From an uncultured Acidobacteriota bacterium (GTDB lineage Bacteria > Acidobacteriota > Terriglobia > Bryobacterales > Bryobacteraceae), in the NCBI GenBank assembly GCA_902826605.1, contig CADEFM010000001.1, forward strand, positions 372,001 through 436,000: a stretch of 64,000 nucleotides of DNA. The letters are read 5' to 3'. Positions 1-7,752 of this stretch are shown here, piece by piece. How positions within the stretch are numbered: the stretch's first letter is position 1; each line of letters starts with the position of its first letter. Made by a program: the position numbers and the translations under genes. The notes under the pieces were generated by a model that had not been told where the DNA came from, did no database searches, and saw nothing but the letters and a program-made list of their open reading frames with translations.

Positions 1-653
1 CCATCACGCTTGTTTTTTCGCCATAGCACCCACACGCGGCCGCCCGCGGCGGTGGTCCGAAGCGCACGCAAGGAACCGTGAAAGGCAGCTAGGTCGTGGA
101 AAAACCACAAGGTTATAGTGGCCCCAGCGCCCGTCGCGTCTTCGATCACCTGCGCGCCGTCCGGAAGCGCATCCAACGCGTTCATGTAACCTGGAGGCGG
201 ATCAATGACAGCCACGAGAGCGCCTTTCCCGATGCCTAGCTTTTGCACCACACTGCGATGTCCAAAGCGATCCATCATCCGTATCGGGACTACTGGCTCA
301 GCGGGCGGATGCGCAATCGCAGCCTTGAGGGCGCTGGCGACGTTCGCACGAGTGGTGTAAACCGCGTCCGGCATGAGCTGCCGGATGCGCGCGACCTTTT
401 CCGCTTCGCCATCCAGAAAAACGATGGGTACGGTACGCGTCGCCTTCGATCCACGCAGCGCCACCGCCACTTCCCGGCCACTCGCCGGCAGGCGCGTCAG
501 GTCAATCACAAAGGCGGTAGGTGGATTTGCACGCGTATCGCGATAGGCGGCGAAGGCAACGTCATAGTCCACCGTGTGACCAGCCCGGCGTAGAAGCGCA
601 AGCAAGGGAGCGGCCTCCTTGGCATTCCAGTGAAACACTCGCACGCGGGCCAT
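1..653 (-). CDS. Receiver-like domain fused to DUF3052-like domain (3' end outside window)
   Basis: The frame is open from an ATG at 653 to the left edge, giving 217 visible codons with no stop. Residues 1 to about 110 look like a degenerate response-regulator receiver: alternating hydrophobic strands with an Asp in a VIDLTR strand and a PIVFLDGEA strand. From about residue 130 the sequence changes to a pattern I recognise from DUF3052: KLGIGKG, then a hydrophobic strand, a PPPGY turn, LPDGAQV, and a WFFHD...LRAL...GGRVWVLW segment. It starts 6 bases after the hpt stop on the same strand, so the two are probably cotranscribed. The function of DUF3052 is not known to me, and no output domain such as a helix-turn-helix is visible. 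Confidence 0.6.
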   Translation of the reverse strand, partial: MARVRVFHWNAKEAAPLLALLRRAGHTVDYDVAFAAYRDTRANPPTAFVIDLTRLPASGREVAVALRGSKATRTVPIVFLDGEAEKVARIRQLMPDAVYTTRANVASALKAAIAHPPAEPVVPIRMMDRFGHRSVVQKLGIGKGALVAVIDPPPGYMNALDALPDGAQVIEDATGAGATITLWFFHDLAAFHGSLRALRTTAAGGRVWVLWRKNKRD

Positions 654-659
654 GCGGGT

Positions 660-1178
660 TCAATCCCCCAGAATGCATACATCCCGCAGATTTCGATAGT
701 CTTCGGCGAAATCGAGGCCGTATCCGACCACGAATTTATCCGGAATCACAAAGCCCGAGTAGTTGACGGTAACCGGGCGCACGCGGCGTTCGGGCTTGTC
801 CAAAAAAGTGGCGACGCGCAGCGTGGCGGGCTTGCGTTGCTCCATCAACTTCAACAGGTAAGCAAGCGTGATGCCGGTATCGACGATGTCCTCTATCAGC
901 ACTACGTGTTTTCCCTCCACGGTCACGTCCAGATCCCTGGTCAGGCGCACCTCGCCGGAACTGGACGTGCCTCCGCCGTAGCTGGAAATACCGATGAATT
1001 CGATGCGCGTCGGAGTTTTCATAGTGCGGGCCAAGTCTGCGAGGAAAATGAATGCGCCCTTCAGGATGCCAATCAGGTAGACCGGTTCTCCCGCATAGTC
1101 GCGGTCGATCTCAGCCGCCAGGCTTTCGATACGTGCTTGAATTTGTTGCGCGGAAAGGAGTACTTGGAGCGAGGGCAT
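660..1178 (-). CDS. hpt: Hypoxanthine-guanine phosphoribosyltransferase
   Basis: Purine salvage enzyme converting hypoxanthine or guanine plus PRPP to IMP or GMP in the cytoplasm. The PRPP-binding loop VVLIEDIVDTGITL is clear, as are the N-terminal GILKGAFIFLADLAR segment and the C-terminal purine-contact stretch PDKFVVGYGLDFAEDYRNL. I start at the ATG at 1178, giving 172 residues, which matches the usual 170-180. An upstream in-frame ATG at 1232 would add 18 residues without homology-like content and would crowd the divergent rpoN promoter region. The receiver/DUF3052 gene follows after 6 bases. Confidence 0.93.
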   Translation of the reverse strand: MPSLQVLLSAQQIQARIESLAAEIDRDYAGEPVYLIGILKGAFIFLADLARTMKTPTRIEFIGISSYGGGTSSSGEVRLTRDLDVTVEGKHVVLIEDIVDTGITLAYLLKLMEQRKPATLRVATFLDKPERRVRPVTVNYSGFVIPDKFVVGYGLDFAEDYRNLRDVCILGD

Positions 1179-1268
1179 CAGCGTCGATTGTAACGAAATA
1201 AGAGGGCTCAGGATCATCTGAGTGGCATCCATGCCCGAGACCGCGCCGCGGGCCGGGGCGGTGCTAGG

Positions 1269-2870
1269 ATGGGACTAGCTATGGGTTCGCTATCGCCGCG
1301 ACTGCAGATGCGGGTCGCGCAGAAGCAGATATTAACGCCGGGATTGGTTCAGATGGTCAGCCTGCTGCAGCTGAACCGTCTGGAGCTGAAGGAGATGATT
1401 TCCGCTGAAGTCGCTCAAAACCCAGTCCTGGAAGACTCTGCCGATGGCGGCGAAGAGCTTAGTCCGGAAGAACTCCAGCCGCTGCTTGAGGCTGAACGCG
1501 TTTCCAATCCTTCCGATCAGTCGATTCTAGACGTGACGGCGGGTCCCCCCGAAATAGATACGGACGGAGGCGATGCCGACCTGCTGGCTTTCTCCGATGC
1601 CAGTTTTTCCGCCACTATAGCCAGCCAGCCCGCGGGTGAAGTAACCGATACGCCCGAAACTCCGGAAGTTAAGGCCACCGACCCTTTCGACGAAATTGAT
1701 TTTGGCTCGTATTTTGATGACTATCTGGACCCCGGCTACAAGAGTCCGGCCTCGGAGGTTTCTGAGAAGCCCTCGTTTGAAACATTTCTTTCGTCTCCTG
1801 TAACTCTCACCGACCATCTTCGATCCCAGCTTGCGCTGGTGGTGATGACGGAAGCAGTGCGGGACGCCGCGGAAAGCATTATCGGCAACCTCAATGAGAA
1901 CGGATACCTGACATCGCCGTCCCAGGAGATGGCGCTGGCGGAAGGGCACACCGAGGCTGACATGCTGGAAGCATTGCGCGTGGTGCACACCCTCGATCCG
2001 GCGGGAGTCGGTTGCGCGGACGTGCGTGAGTGCCTGCTCATTCAGCTTGCAAGCCGCAATGCATGCGGCGGGGTTGCCTGGCACATTATTCATGACCACT
2101 TGAAGCTGGTGGAACTCCGGCAATTCCGCGAGATTGCGCGCCTCCTCCGCCGCCCCATTGAACACGTGGAAATCGCCATTGAAGTGATCCGCCATCTGGA
2201 CCCGCGGCCCGGTCTTCGATATTCCGGCCCCGGCGCACGTCAGGTAGAGCCGGATGTTTACATCTCCAAAGACGGCGAAGACTACCTGATCCAGCTGAAC
2301 GACGACGATATCCCTCAACTGCGCCTGAATTCGCAATACCGGCGCATGCTGGACCGCGATCAGGAACCTAACAAAGACGTCCGCAACTACGTCAAGGAAC
2401 GCTACGCGAGCGCGATCCAGTTGATGAAGAACATCGAACAGCGCAAGCAGACGATTCTCAAAGTATGCCAATCCATCGTACGGCGTCAGGGAGATTTTCT
2501 GGAAGCTGGAATCGACTATCTAAAGCCGATGATGATCAAGGAAATCGCGGAAGAGATCGGCGTGCACCCTTCTACGGTCAGCCGGGCGGTATCCAGCAAA
2601 TACGCGCACACCCCCCAGGGTGTATTCGAATTGCGCTACTTTTTCTCGGAGGCTGTCCAGGGGCCCTCAGGCGGCGCCACGCCGCTTCTCATCTTGAAGC
2701 GCAGGGTCAAGAAAATGATTGAAGAGGAAGATCCTTCCCACCCTTTGACGGATGAACACATTACCGAACGGTTGCAAACCGAAGGTATTCAGGTGACCCG
2801 CCGAACCGTCGCCAAGTATCGCGAAGACATGCGTATCCCGTCCACGCATCAACGCCGGGTACGCAAATAG
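1269..2870 (+). CDS. rpoN: RNA polymerase sigma-54 factor
   Basis: Alternative sigma factor of 533 residues that recognises -24/-12 promoters and needs AAA+ activators. The N-terminal Q/L-rich region I (MRVAQKQILTPGLVQMVSLLQLNRLEL) is followed by an acidic, poorly conserved region II (about 50-160), the core-binding domain, an HTH (IAEEIGVHPSTVSRAVSSKY) and the signature RpoN box TRRTVAKYRE near the C-terminus. An ATG at 1269 and another at 1281 are both possible starts. It heads the rpoN-hpf-rapZ group on the plus strand; no ptsN follows, unlike the enterobacterial arrangement. Confidence 0.97.
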   Translation: MGLAMGSLSPRLQMRVAQKQILTPGLVQMVSLLQLNRLELKEMISAEVAQNPVLEDSADGGEELSPEELQPLLEAERVSNPSDQSILDVTAGPPEIDTDGGDADLLAFSDASFSATIASQPAGEVTDTPETPEVKATDPFDEIDFGSYFDDYLDPGYKSPASEVSEKPSFETFLSSPVTLTDHLRSQLALVVMTEAVRDAAESIIGNLNENGYLTSPSQEMALAEGHTEADMLEALRVVHTLDPAGVGCADVRECLLIQLASRNACGGVAWHIIHDHLKLVELRQFREIARLLRRPIEHVEIAIEVIRHLDPRPGLRYSGPGARQVEPDVYISKDGEDYLIQLNDDDIPQLRLNSQYRRMLDRDQEPNKDVRNYVKERYASAIQLMKNIEQRKQTILKVCQSIVRRQGDFLEAGIDYLKPMMIKEIAEEIGVHPSTVSRAVSSKYAHTPQGVFELRYFFSEAVQGPSGGATPLLILKRRVKKMIEEEDPSHPLTDEHITERLQTEGIQVTRRTVAKYREDMRIPSTHQRRVRK

Positions 2871-2955
2871 CGTCCACCCGGGGGATTCATGTGAAATTTC
2901 CAAAATCAGGCGTGCGTGGCAGTTGCCGGGAGCATTTTGTGGAGGAATCCATCCG

Positions 2956-3495
2956 ATGAAAGTTAGCTACAAAGGCGTGCATCACGACCTCCCGCCCAAG
3001 CTTCAGGAGAAGTTGGACGCGAAGTTCGCCAAGTTGTCGAAACTGCTTGAAAAACGCGGGGAAAGAGAAGCGCACGTTATCGTGACCAATGAGCGGCACC
3101 TCCATAATGCCGAAATCATATTGCAGTTTTACGATCACCAACTGGTGGGAGCCGGTTCCGACGCGGATCTGTTCACCGCAATCAGCGGCGCTCTGACCAA
3201 AATTGAGAAACAGGCGCTCAAGAACCGGACGAAATGGCGGGAAAAAGCCCGCCGGGCGGATATCAAGAGCAAACCAGCGCCGGTGGAGGCGTCCCCGGCA
3301 GCCGCCGATGCCGATCGCGGCCCGCGCGTTTTTCGCGTGAACCATCACGAGCGGCGCAAACCAATGACGCTCGAAGAAGCGGTGTTCCAGATGGAAAAGA
3401 AGGGTGACTATCTGGTGTACCGCGATGCCGAGCGCGAAGCATTGTCCGTGCTCATCCGCCGCAAAGATGGCGATTTCGATCTGGTCGAGACCTAA
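2956..3495 (+). CDS. hpf: Ribosome hibernation promoting factor, long form
   Basis: Binds the small ribosomal subunit and promotes inactive 100S dimers under starvation. The N-terminal HPF/YfiA domain spans about residues 1-95 (KVSYKGVHHDLPPKLQEKL onward). A charged Ala/Pro-rich linker leads to the C-terminal dimerisation domain (about 125-179), seen as RRKPMTLEEAVFQMEKKGDYLVYRD, which marks the long form. I start at the ATG at 2956 because a good ribosome binding site (GGAGG, 2941-2945) lies upstream; a TTG at 2923 is also in frame but poorly supported. Its stop abuts the rapZ start. Confidence 0.93.
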   Translation: MKVSYKGVHHDLPPKLQEKLDAKFAKLSKLLEKRGEREAHVIVTNERHLHNAEIILQFYDHQLVGAGSDADLFTAISGALTKIEKQALKNRTKWREKARRADIKSKPAPVEASPAAADADRGPRVFRVNHHERRKPMTLEEAVFQMEKKGDYLVYRDAEREALSVLIRRKDGDFDLVET

Positions 3496-4392
3496 GTGGC
3501 TAAGCCTAAGCCTTCCAATAGCAGCCAACCCGAAGCGCCCACTGAGCTTGTGATCATCACGGGCTTGAGCGGTTCCGGAAAGGGAACCGTGCTCAAGGCG
3601 CTGGAAGACCTCGGCTACTATTCCGTTGATAATCTGCCATTTGACCTGATCACGACATTCGCGCAGCTCACTAAGGAAGCCCCGAACGTGCGGCGCGCGG
3701 CTCTAGTGGTGGATATACGCGAAGGCGCCGCCCTGGACCGCTTTCCCAAACTCTTCAAGCAGCTCAAACGGCAAGTGCCCACGAGAATGATTTTTTTGGA
3801 AGCAGATGATGCCGCTCTCATCCGCCGCTTCAGCGAAACGCGACGCCCGCATCCCCTAGGGGCCGAACGCAGCGTAGCGGCGAGTGTGCGCGCGGAACGT
3901 GAGCGGCTGGCTCCCATTCGTGCTCTGGCTGATCCTATTATCAACACGAGTAAATTTAACGTCCACGAATTACGCGAGACCATTCACCGGACCTTCGGCT
4001 CACAGAAAGGCGCGCCGGAAATTCTAGTGCATGTCACCAGTTTCGGCTACCGCCACGGCGTGCCGGCCGACAGCGACTTGGTGTTTGACGTTCGATTCTT
4101 GCCCAATCCCAACTACATCCCCGCATTTAAGCACTTCAGCGGTAAACACCCGAGCGTGGCGCGCTATATACGGAGCTTTCCGCAAACCCAGGAATTCATC
4201 AAACGGATATCGGAACTGCTGATTTATCTGATGCCCCACTACATCGCCGAAGGCAAGAGCTATCTCACCATTTCGTTCGGATGCACCGGTGGACATCACC
4301 GCAGCGTGCTGATCGCGAGTGAGATCCGTAAACGGCTGGCAGCGGCCGGGTACCGGGCGAAGGAAAACCACCGCGACGTCAAGAAAACGTAG
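3496..4392 (+). CDS. rapZ: RNase adapter protein RapZ / YvcJ-family nucleotide-binding protein
   Basis: A P-loop protein of 298 residues that binds nucleotides and in enterobacteria controls glmS expression through sRNA decay. The Walker A motif GLSGSGKGT is at about residues 23-31. The family C-terminal signature (ISFGCTGGHHRSV) is intact. The start is a GTG directly after the hpf stop with no spacing, so translational coupling is likely. It is convergent with the bestrophin gene, with 19 bases between the two stop ends. Confidence 0.93.
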   Translation: MAKPKPSNSSQPEAPTELVIITGLSGSGKGTVLKALEDLGYYSVDNLPFDLITTFAQLTKEAPNVRRAALVVDIREGAALDRFPKLFKQLKRQVPTRMIFLEADDAALIRRFSETRRPHPLGAERSVAASVRAERERLAPIRALADPIINTSKFNVHELRETIHRTFGSQKGAPEILVHVTSFGYRHGVPADSDLVFDVRFLPNPNYIPAFKHFSGKHPSVARYIRSFPQTQEFIKRISELLIYLMPHYIAEGKSYLTISFGCTGGHHRSVLIASEIRKRLAAAGYRAKENHRDVKKT

Positions 4393-4414
4393 ACGTTTCC
4401 GTGCCGGACGTCTA
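4390..4414. terminator. Short inverted repeat between convergent rapZ and bestrophin genes
   Basis: TAGACGT (4390-4396) and ACGTCTA (4408-4414) are perfectly complementary, with an 11-base loop. The left arm contains the rapZ stop codon and the right arm overlaps the end of the opposite gene. A bidirectional terminator role is plausible from position, but no clear T-tract follows on either strand, so this is weak. Confidence 0.3.
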
Positions 4415-5311
4415 TAGTCCTTCCGGAAGAGCTTCCCGCTCCGGGCGTCCCATCTGCGACATGGCGTACAGATTCCGTTGGATGGTCGTGCAGATATCTT
4501 CGAGCGGCAGGTCGTTGGCGTCGTTTCCAAACGGTCCCTCGATTTCGACGCCGATTTCCTCCACGCCGAAATACGTGTATGCGATCAAGAATACATCCAG
4601 CACACTCCACCAGCCGAAGGTATCCACCAGGGCGAAAGGAAGGGTGAAGCAGTAGATCACAAGCGCGCGCCGTAAATGGACCACATAAGCAAAAGGAAGC
4701 GGCGTTTTGCGAATCCGTTCGCAGCCTCCCAGATACCCCACGAGCTGCTGCACGTTCTGATCCATTGCGGTATAAATGACGTCGCTCACCAAGCGCTGGT
4801 CCAGGGCCTGCCGCAGGCAGGCGCTCATGCGCTGCGCCGTGTATAGCGCTTGATGATGGCAGATTCGCAGCTCGTTCCGTTCAGCGGGAAGCAGTTCGTC
4901 GCTCTGCGTTGCCAGGTCCTGCACGCCGCGCAGCGTGCTCATTACCGTCCACGGAAACAGAGCGGTCCAGCGCGTCAACTGCTGCAGGAGCCGTGGATCG
5001 TCGCGTAAATTCACACAGCCCGAGCGAATCAGATTACGGGTTTCATTCACGATTCCGCCCCAGAGCCGGCGGCCTTCCCAATAGCGATCGTAGGATGCGT
5101 TCGTACGGAACACTAAAAGCAGGCCGAGCGCCACGCCTACGAGACTATGCAACACCGCGGAACCACCGACCGGCAGAACCCACTGATCGAATGCCACCAC
5201 GGCGGCCGACCACAACACGCACGCCCCTACTCGGGCCCCAATCTCCTTTACCAGCGAGCCACGCAGATCGAAAAAATGGTCTAGCCACTTATGCGGATCG
5301 TAGTAAATCAC
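4412..5311 (-). CDS. Bestrophin-family (UPF0187/YneE-like) ion channel
   Basis: A 299-residue membrane protein. The opening MIYYDPHKWLDHFFDLRGS, the hydrophobic segments around residues 25-45 and 55-70, and the FRTNASYDRYWEGRRLWGGIVNE motif are typical of bacterial bestrophin homologues. A second hydrophobic block with FVVHL-type residues and FGWWSVLDVFLIAYTYFGVEEIG follows, and the end has the family NDLPLEDICTTIQRNL element. The family forms pentameric anion or cation channels; selectivity cannot be told from sequence. It follows lon by 39 bases on the same strand. Confidence 0.85.
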   Translation of the reverse strand: MIYYDPHKWLDHFFDLRGSLVKEIGARVGACVLWSAAVVAFDQWVLPVGGSAVLHSLVGVALGLLLVFRTNASYDRYWEGRRLWGGIVNETRNLIRSGCVNLRDDPRLLQQLTRWTALFPWTVMSTLRGVQDLATQSDELLPAERNELRICHHQALYTAQRMSACLRQALDQRLVSDVIYTAMDQNVQQLVGYLGGCERIRKTPLPFAYVVHLRRALVIYCFTLPFALVDTFGWWSVLDVFLIAYTYFGVEEIGVEIEGPFGNDANDLPLEDICTTIQRNLYAMSQMGRPEREALPEGL

Positions 5312-5350
5312 TCTTACGAGTCTAGCAACCTAGCACGCCGTTACCGCTCA

Positions 5351-7714
5351 TCACGCCGCACGCGCCGGCGTGATGGACAGCCCGGGCAGCATCTCCCGAA
5401 GCACGTCCTCCACACGCTCGGCGAAGATGAACTGCATTTCGCTGCGGACATCATCGGGCAGATCGCGCAAATCCTTCTTATTGCCTGCGGGCAGGATCAC
5501 ACGCCTAATGCCGGCGCGGCGGGCAGCCAAGACTTTCTCTTTTACGCCGCCGATCGGCAATACCAGTCCAGTCAGAGTGACTTCGCCAGTCATCGCGGTA
5601 TCTCGGCGAGCTGGCTTTCCGGAATACACTGACGCCAGCGCGGTAGTCATGGTCACGCCTGCCGAGGGACCATCCTTGGGAATAGCACCTGCCGGCACGT
5701 GGATATGCAGTCCGGTATTCAGGAATTTGTCCGCGTCGATTCCGAGTTCGGCCGCATGGCTCCACACGTAACTTCGAGCGGTTTTAGCGGATTCCTGCAT
5801 CACCTCGCCGAGCTGGCCGGTAATAGTCAGATCCTTACCATTGGGCAGCAGAGTGGCCTCGATATACAGAACATCGCCGCCGCTTTCGGTCCATGCAAGC
5901 CCAGTGGCAACGCCTGCCGGAAAATCGCGGCGAGCTTGTTCGGGCGAAAAAGGCTCGGGGCCCAGCAGGTCCGGAATCTCCTCCGCCCTGACGACGAACG
6001 GTGGAGGCGCACCCTCCGCAAATTTGAGTGCGATCTTACGAATCACGCGTCCGATGGCTTGCTCCAGACGGCGCACGCCGGCTTCGCGGGTGTAAGCCGA
6101 AATCACTTTCTTTAATGCGGCCGTCGTCAGCGTCAATTGCTCCAGGGTCAGACCTGTTTGTTTCAATTGACGGGGGATCAGGTAGCGCTCGGCGATCTCC
6201 GCTTTTTCTTCTTCGCTATAGCCAGACAGCCGGAGAATTTCCATGCGATCCAAGAGCGGCGCGGGAATCGAATCGAGCGTATTCGCGGTGGTGATAAACA
6301 TCACCTTCGACAAATCGAAAGGCAGATCCAAATAGTTATCGCGGAACGATTTGTTCTGTTCTGGATCCAATACTTCGAGCAATGCCGCCGCGGGGTCGCC
6401 TCGAAAATCACGGCCAAGTTTATCCACTTCGTCCAGCATCAGCACAGGGTTGGCGAATCCCGCGCGCCGCATGGCCTGAATCAGGCGGCCCGGCAACGCG
6501 CCGATGTACGTGCGCCGGTGGCCGCGCAATTCGGCCTCGTCGTGCAAGCCTCCCAAACTCATACGTTCAAATTTGCGGCCCAAGGCGCGGGCGATGGATT
6601 GCCCCAGCGATGTCTTGCCGACGCCCGGCGCGCCTACGAAGCACAATATGGGTGCTTTCGCTTCTGGGTTCAACTTCAGCACCGCCAGGTGTTCCAGAAT
6701 GCGCTCTTTTACTTTCGTGATGCCCAGGTGATCTTCGTCCAGCACCTGACGCGCGCGCGTCAGATCCAACGAGTCCTCACTGCGCTTGGTCCATGGGAGC
6801 TCAATCACGTATTCGAGCCATGTGCGAATCACATTGTACTCGGGCTGTGAAGAGGGTAGTTTCTCCAAGCGTCCCATTTCTCTGTCCGCCTCTTTGCGGA
6901 TCTCTTCCGGCAGTTCTACTTTAGCCAGGCGCTCGCGTATTTCCTGCACTTCCGCCTGCTCCGGATTCTTTTCGCCGAGTTCCTGTTCGATGGCCTTCTT
7001 CTGCTGCCGCAGCACGTACTCGCGCTGCTCTCGCGAAATTTCTCCGCGCGCATCTTCGGTGATTTTGTTGCGGATCTCCAGCACTTCCACCTGGTGCGAG
7101 AGCCAGCCGTGGATCATTCGCAAGCCTTCCAGGCGTGTGGGCGCTTCGAGGAGCGACTGCTCCTTGGTGGTCTCCAGATTCATCAGCGACGCCACCATGT
7201 AGGCAAGCCGCAGCGGATCCTCATGCGACGTGAACATGCTTGCCAGGTCTTGCGGGGACCCTTGGGGAGTCTGAATCAATCCGGCGAACTTTGTGCCCAT
7301 TTCGATAATGGACAGGGTCAGAGCTTCGGTCTCCCGGCTGGAGTCGTCCGGCGGGGGAAGGGTGCGGACACGGGCAGCCAGGTACCCCTCGGTTTCTTCC
7401 ACCTTCACGATCACCATGCGTTCCACGCCGAACACAAGCACGTCGATGTGGCTGGAGCGTGGACGCGCCACCGTCCGAATCACAGCCCGTGTGCCGATTG
7501 TGTAGAGACCAGCTCCGCCGGGGGATTCGTCGGAAACCTCACGCTGCGTTACAACAATGATTTCCTTGTCTTCGCTGACCATGGCAGCTTCTACGGCTTT
7601 CAGTGAAGCTGGCCGTCCGACGGAAAGCGGCATTAGCAGACCTGGAAACAAAACGGAGTTCTTCAGCGGCAGCAGTGGAAGCGTTTGCAGTTCGGACTTA
7701 GTGAGTTCGCTCAT
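5351..7714 (-). CDS. lon: ATP-dependent protease La (Lon)
   Basis: Cytoplasmic AAA+ serine protease of 787 residues that degrades misfolded and regulatory proteins. The N-terminal substrate-recognition domain (LPLLPLKNSVLFPG...) is followed by a coiled region (about 220-300) and the AAA+ module with Walker A GAPGVGKTS at about 361-369. The C-terminal protease domain has the Ser-Lys dyad: Ser in KDGPSAG (about 684) and Lys in GGVKEK (about 727). It starts 38 bases after the clpB stop, so the two stress-response machines are probably cotranscribed. Confidence 0.97.
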   Translation of the reverse strand: MSELTKSELQTLPLLPLKNSVLFPGLLMPLSVGRPASLKAVEAAMVSEDKEIIVVTQREVSDESPGGAGLYTIGTRAVIRTVARPRSSHIDVLVFGVERMVIVKVEETEGYLAARVRTLPPPDDSSRETEALTLSIIEMGTKFAGLIQTPQGSPQDLASMFTSHEDPLRLAYMVASLMNLETTKEQSLLEAPTRLEGLRMIHGWLSHQVEVLEIRNKITEDARGEISREQREYVLRQQKKAIEQELGEKNPEQAEVQEIRERLAKVELPEEIRKEADREMGRLEKLPSSQPEYNVIRTWLEYVIELPWTKRSEDSLDLTRARQVLDEDHLGITKVKERILEHLAVLKLNPEAKAPILCFVGAPGVGKTSLGQSIARALGRKFERMSLGGLHDEAELRGHRRTYIGALPGRLIQAMRRAGFANPVLMLDEVDKLGRDFRGDPAAALLEVLDPEQNKSFRDNYLDLPFDLSKVMFITTANTLDSIPAPLLDRMEILRLSGYSEEEKAEIAERYLIPRQLKQTGLTLEQLTLTTAALKKVISAYTREAGVRRLEQAIGRVIRKIALKFAEGAPPPFVVRAEEIPDLLGPEPFSPEQARRDFPAGVATGLAWTESGGDVLYIEATLLPNGKDLTITGQLGEVMQESAKTARSYVWSHAAELGIDADKFLNTGLHIHVPAGAIPKDGPSAGVTMTTALASVYSGKPARRDTAMTGEVTLTGLVLPIGGVKEKVLAARRAGIRRVILPAGNKKDLRDLPDDVRSEMQFIFAERVEDVLREMLPGLSITPARAA

Positions 7715-7752
7715 GATAATTTGGCCTCAACGTACTCTTCTCTTTACTATCC

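Noticed and set aside
641-672. GGTTCAATCCCCC, resembling a tRNA T arm
   Set aside because: No matching acceptor, D or anticodon arms nearby; it falls at the hpt stop.
1527-2471. Long antisense frame inside rpoN
   Set aside because: Fully contained in a certain gene on the other strand; composition is a shadow of the GC-rich codons.
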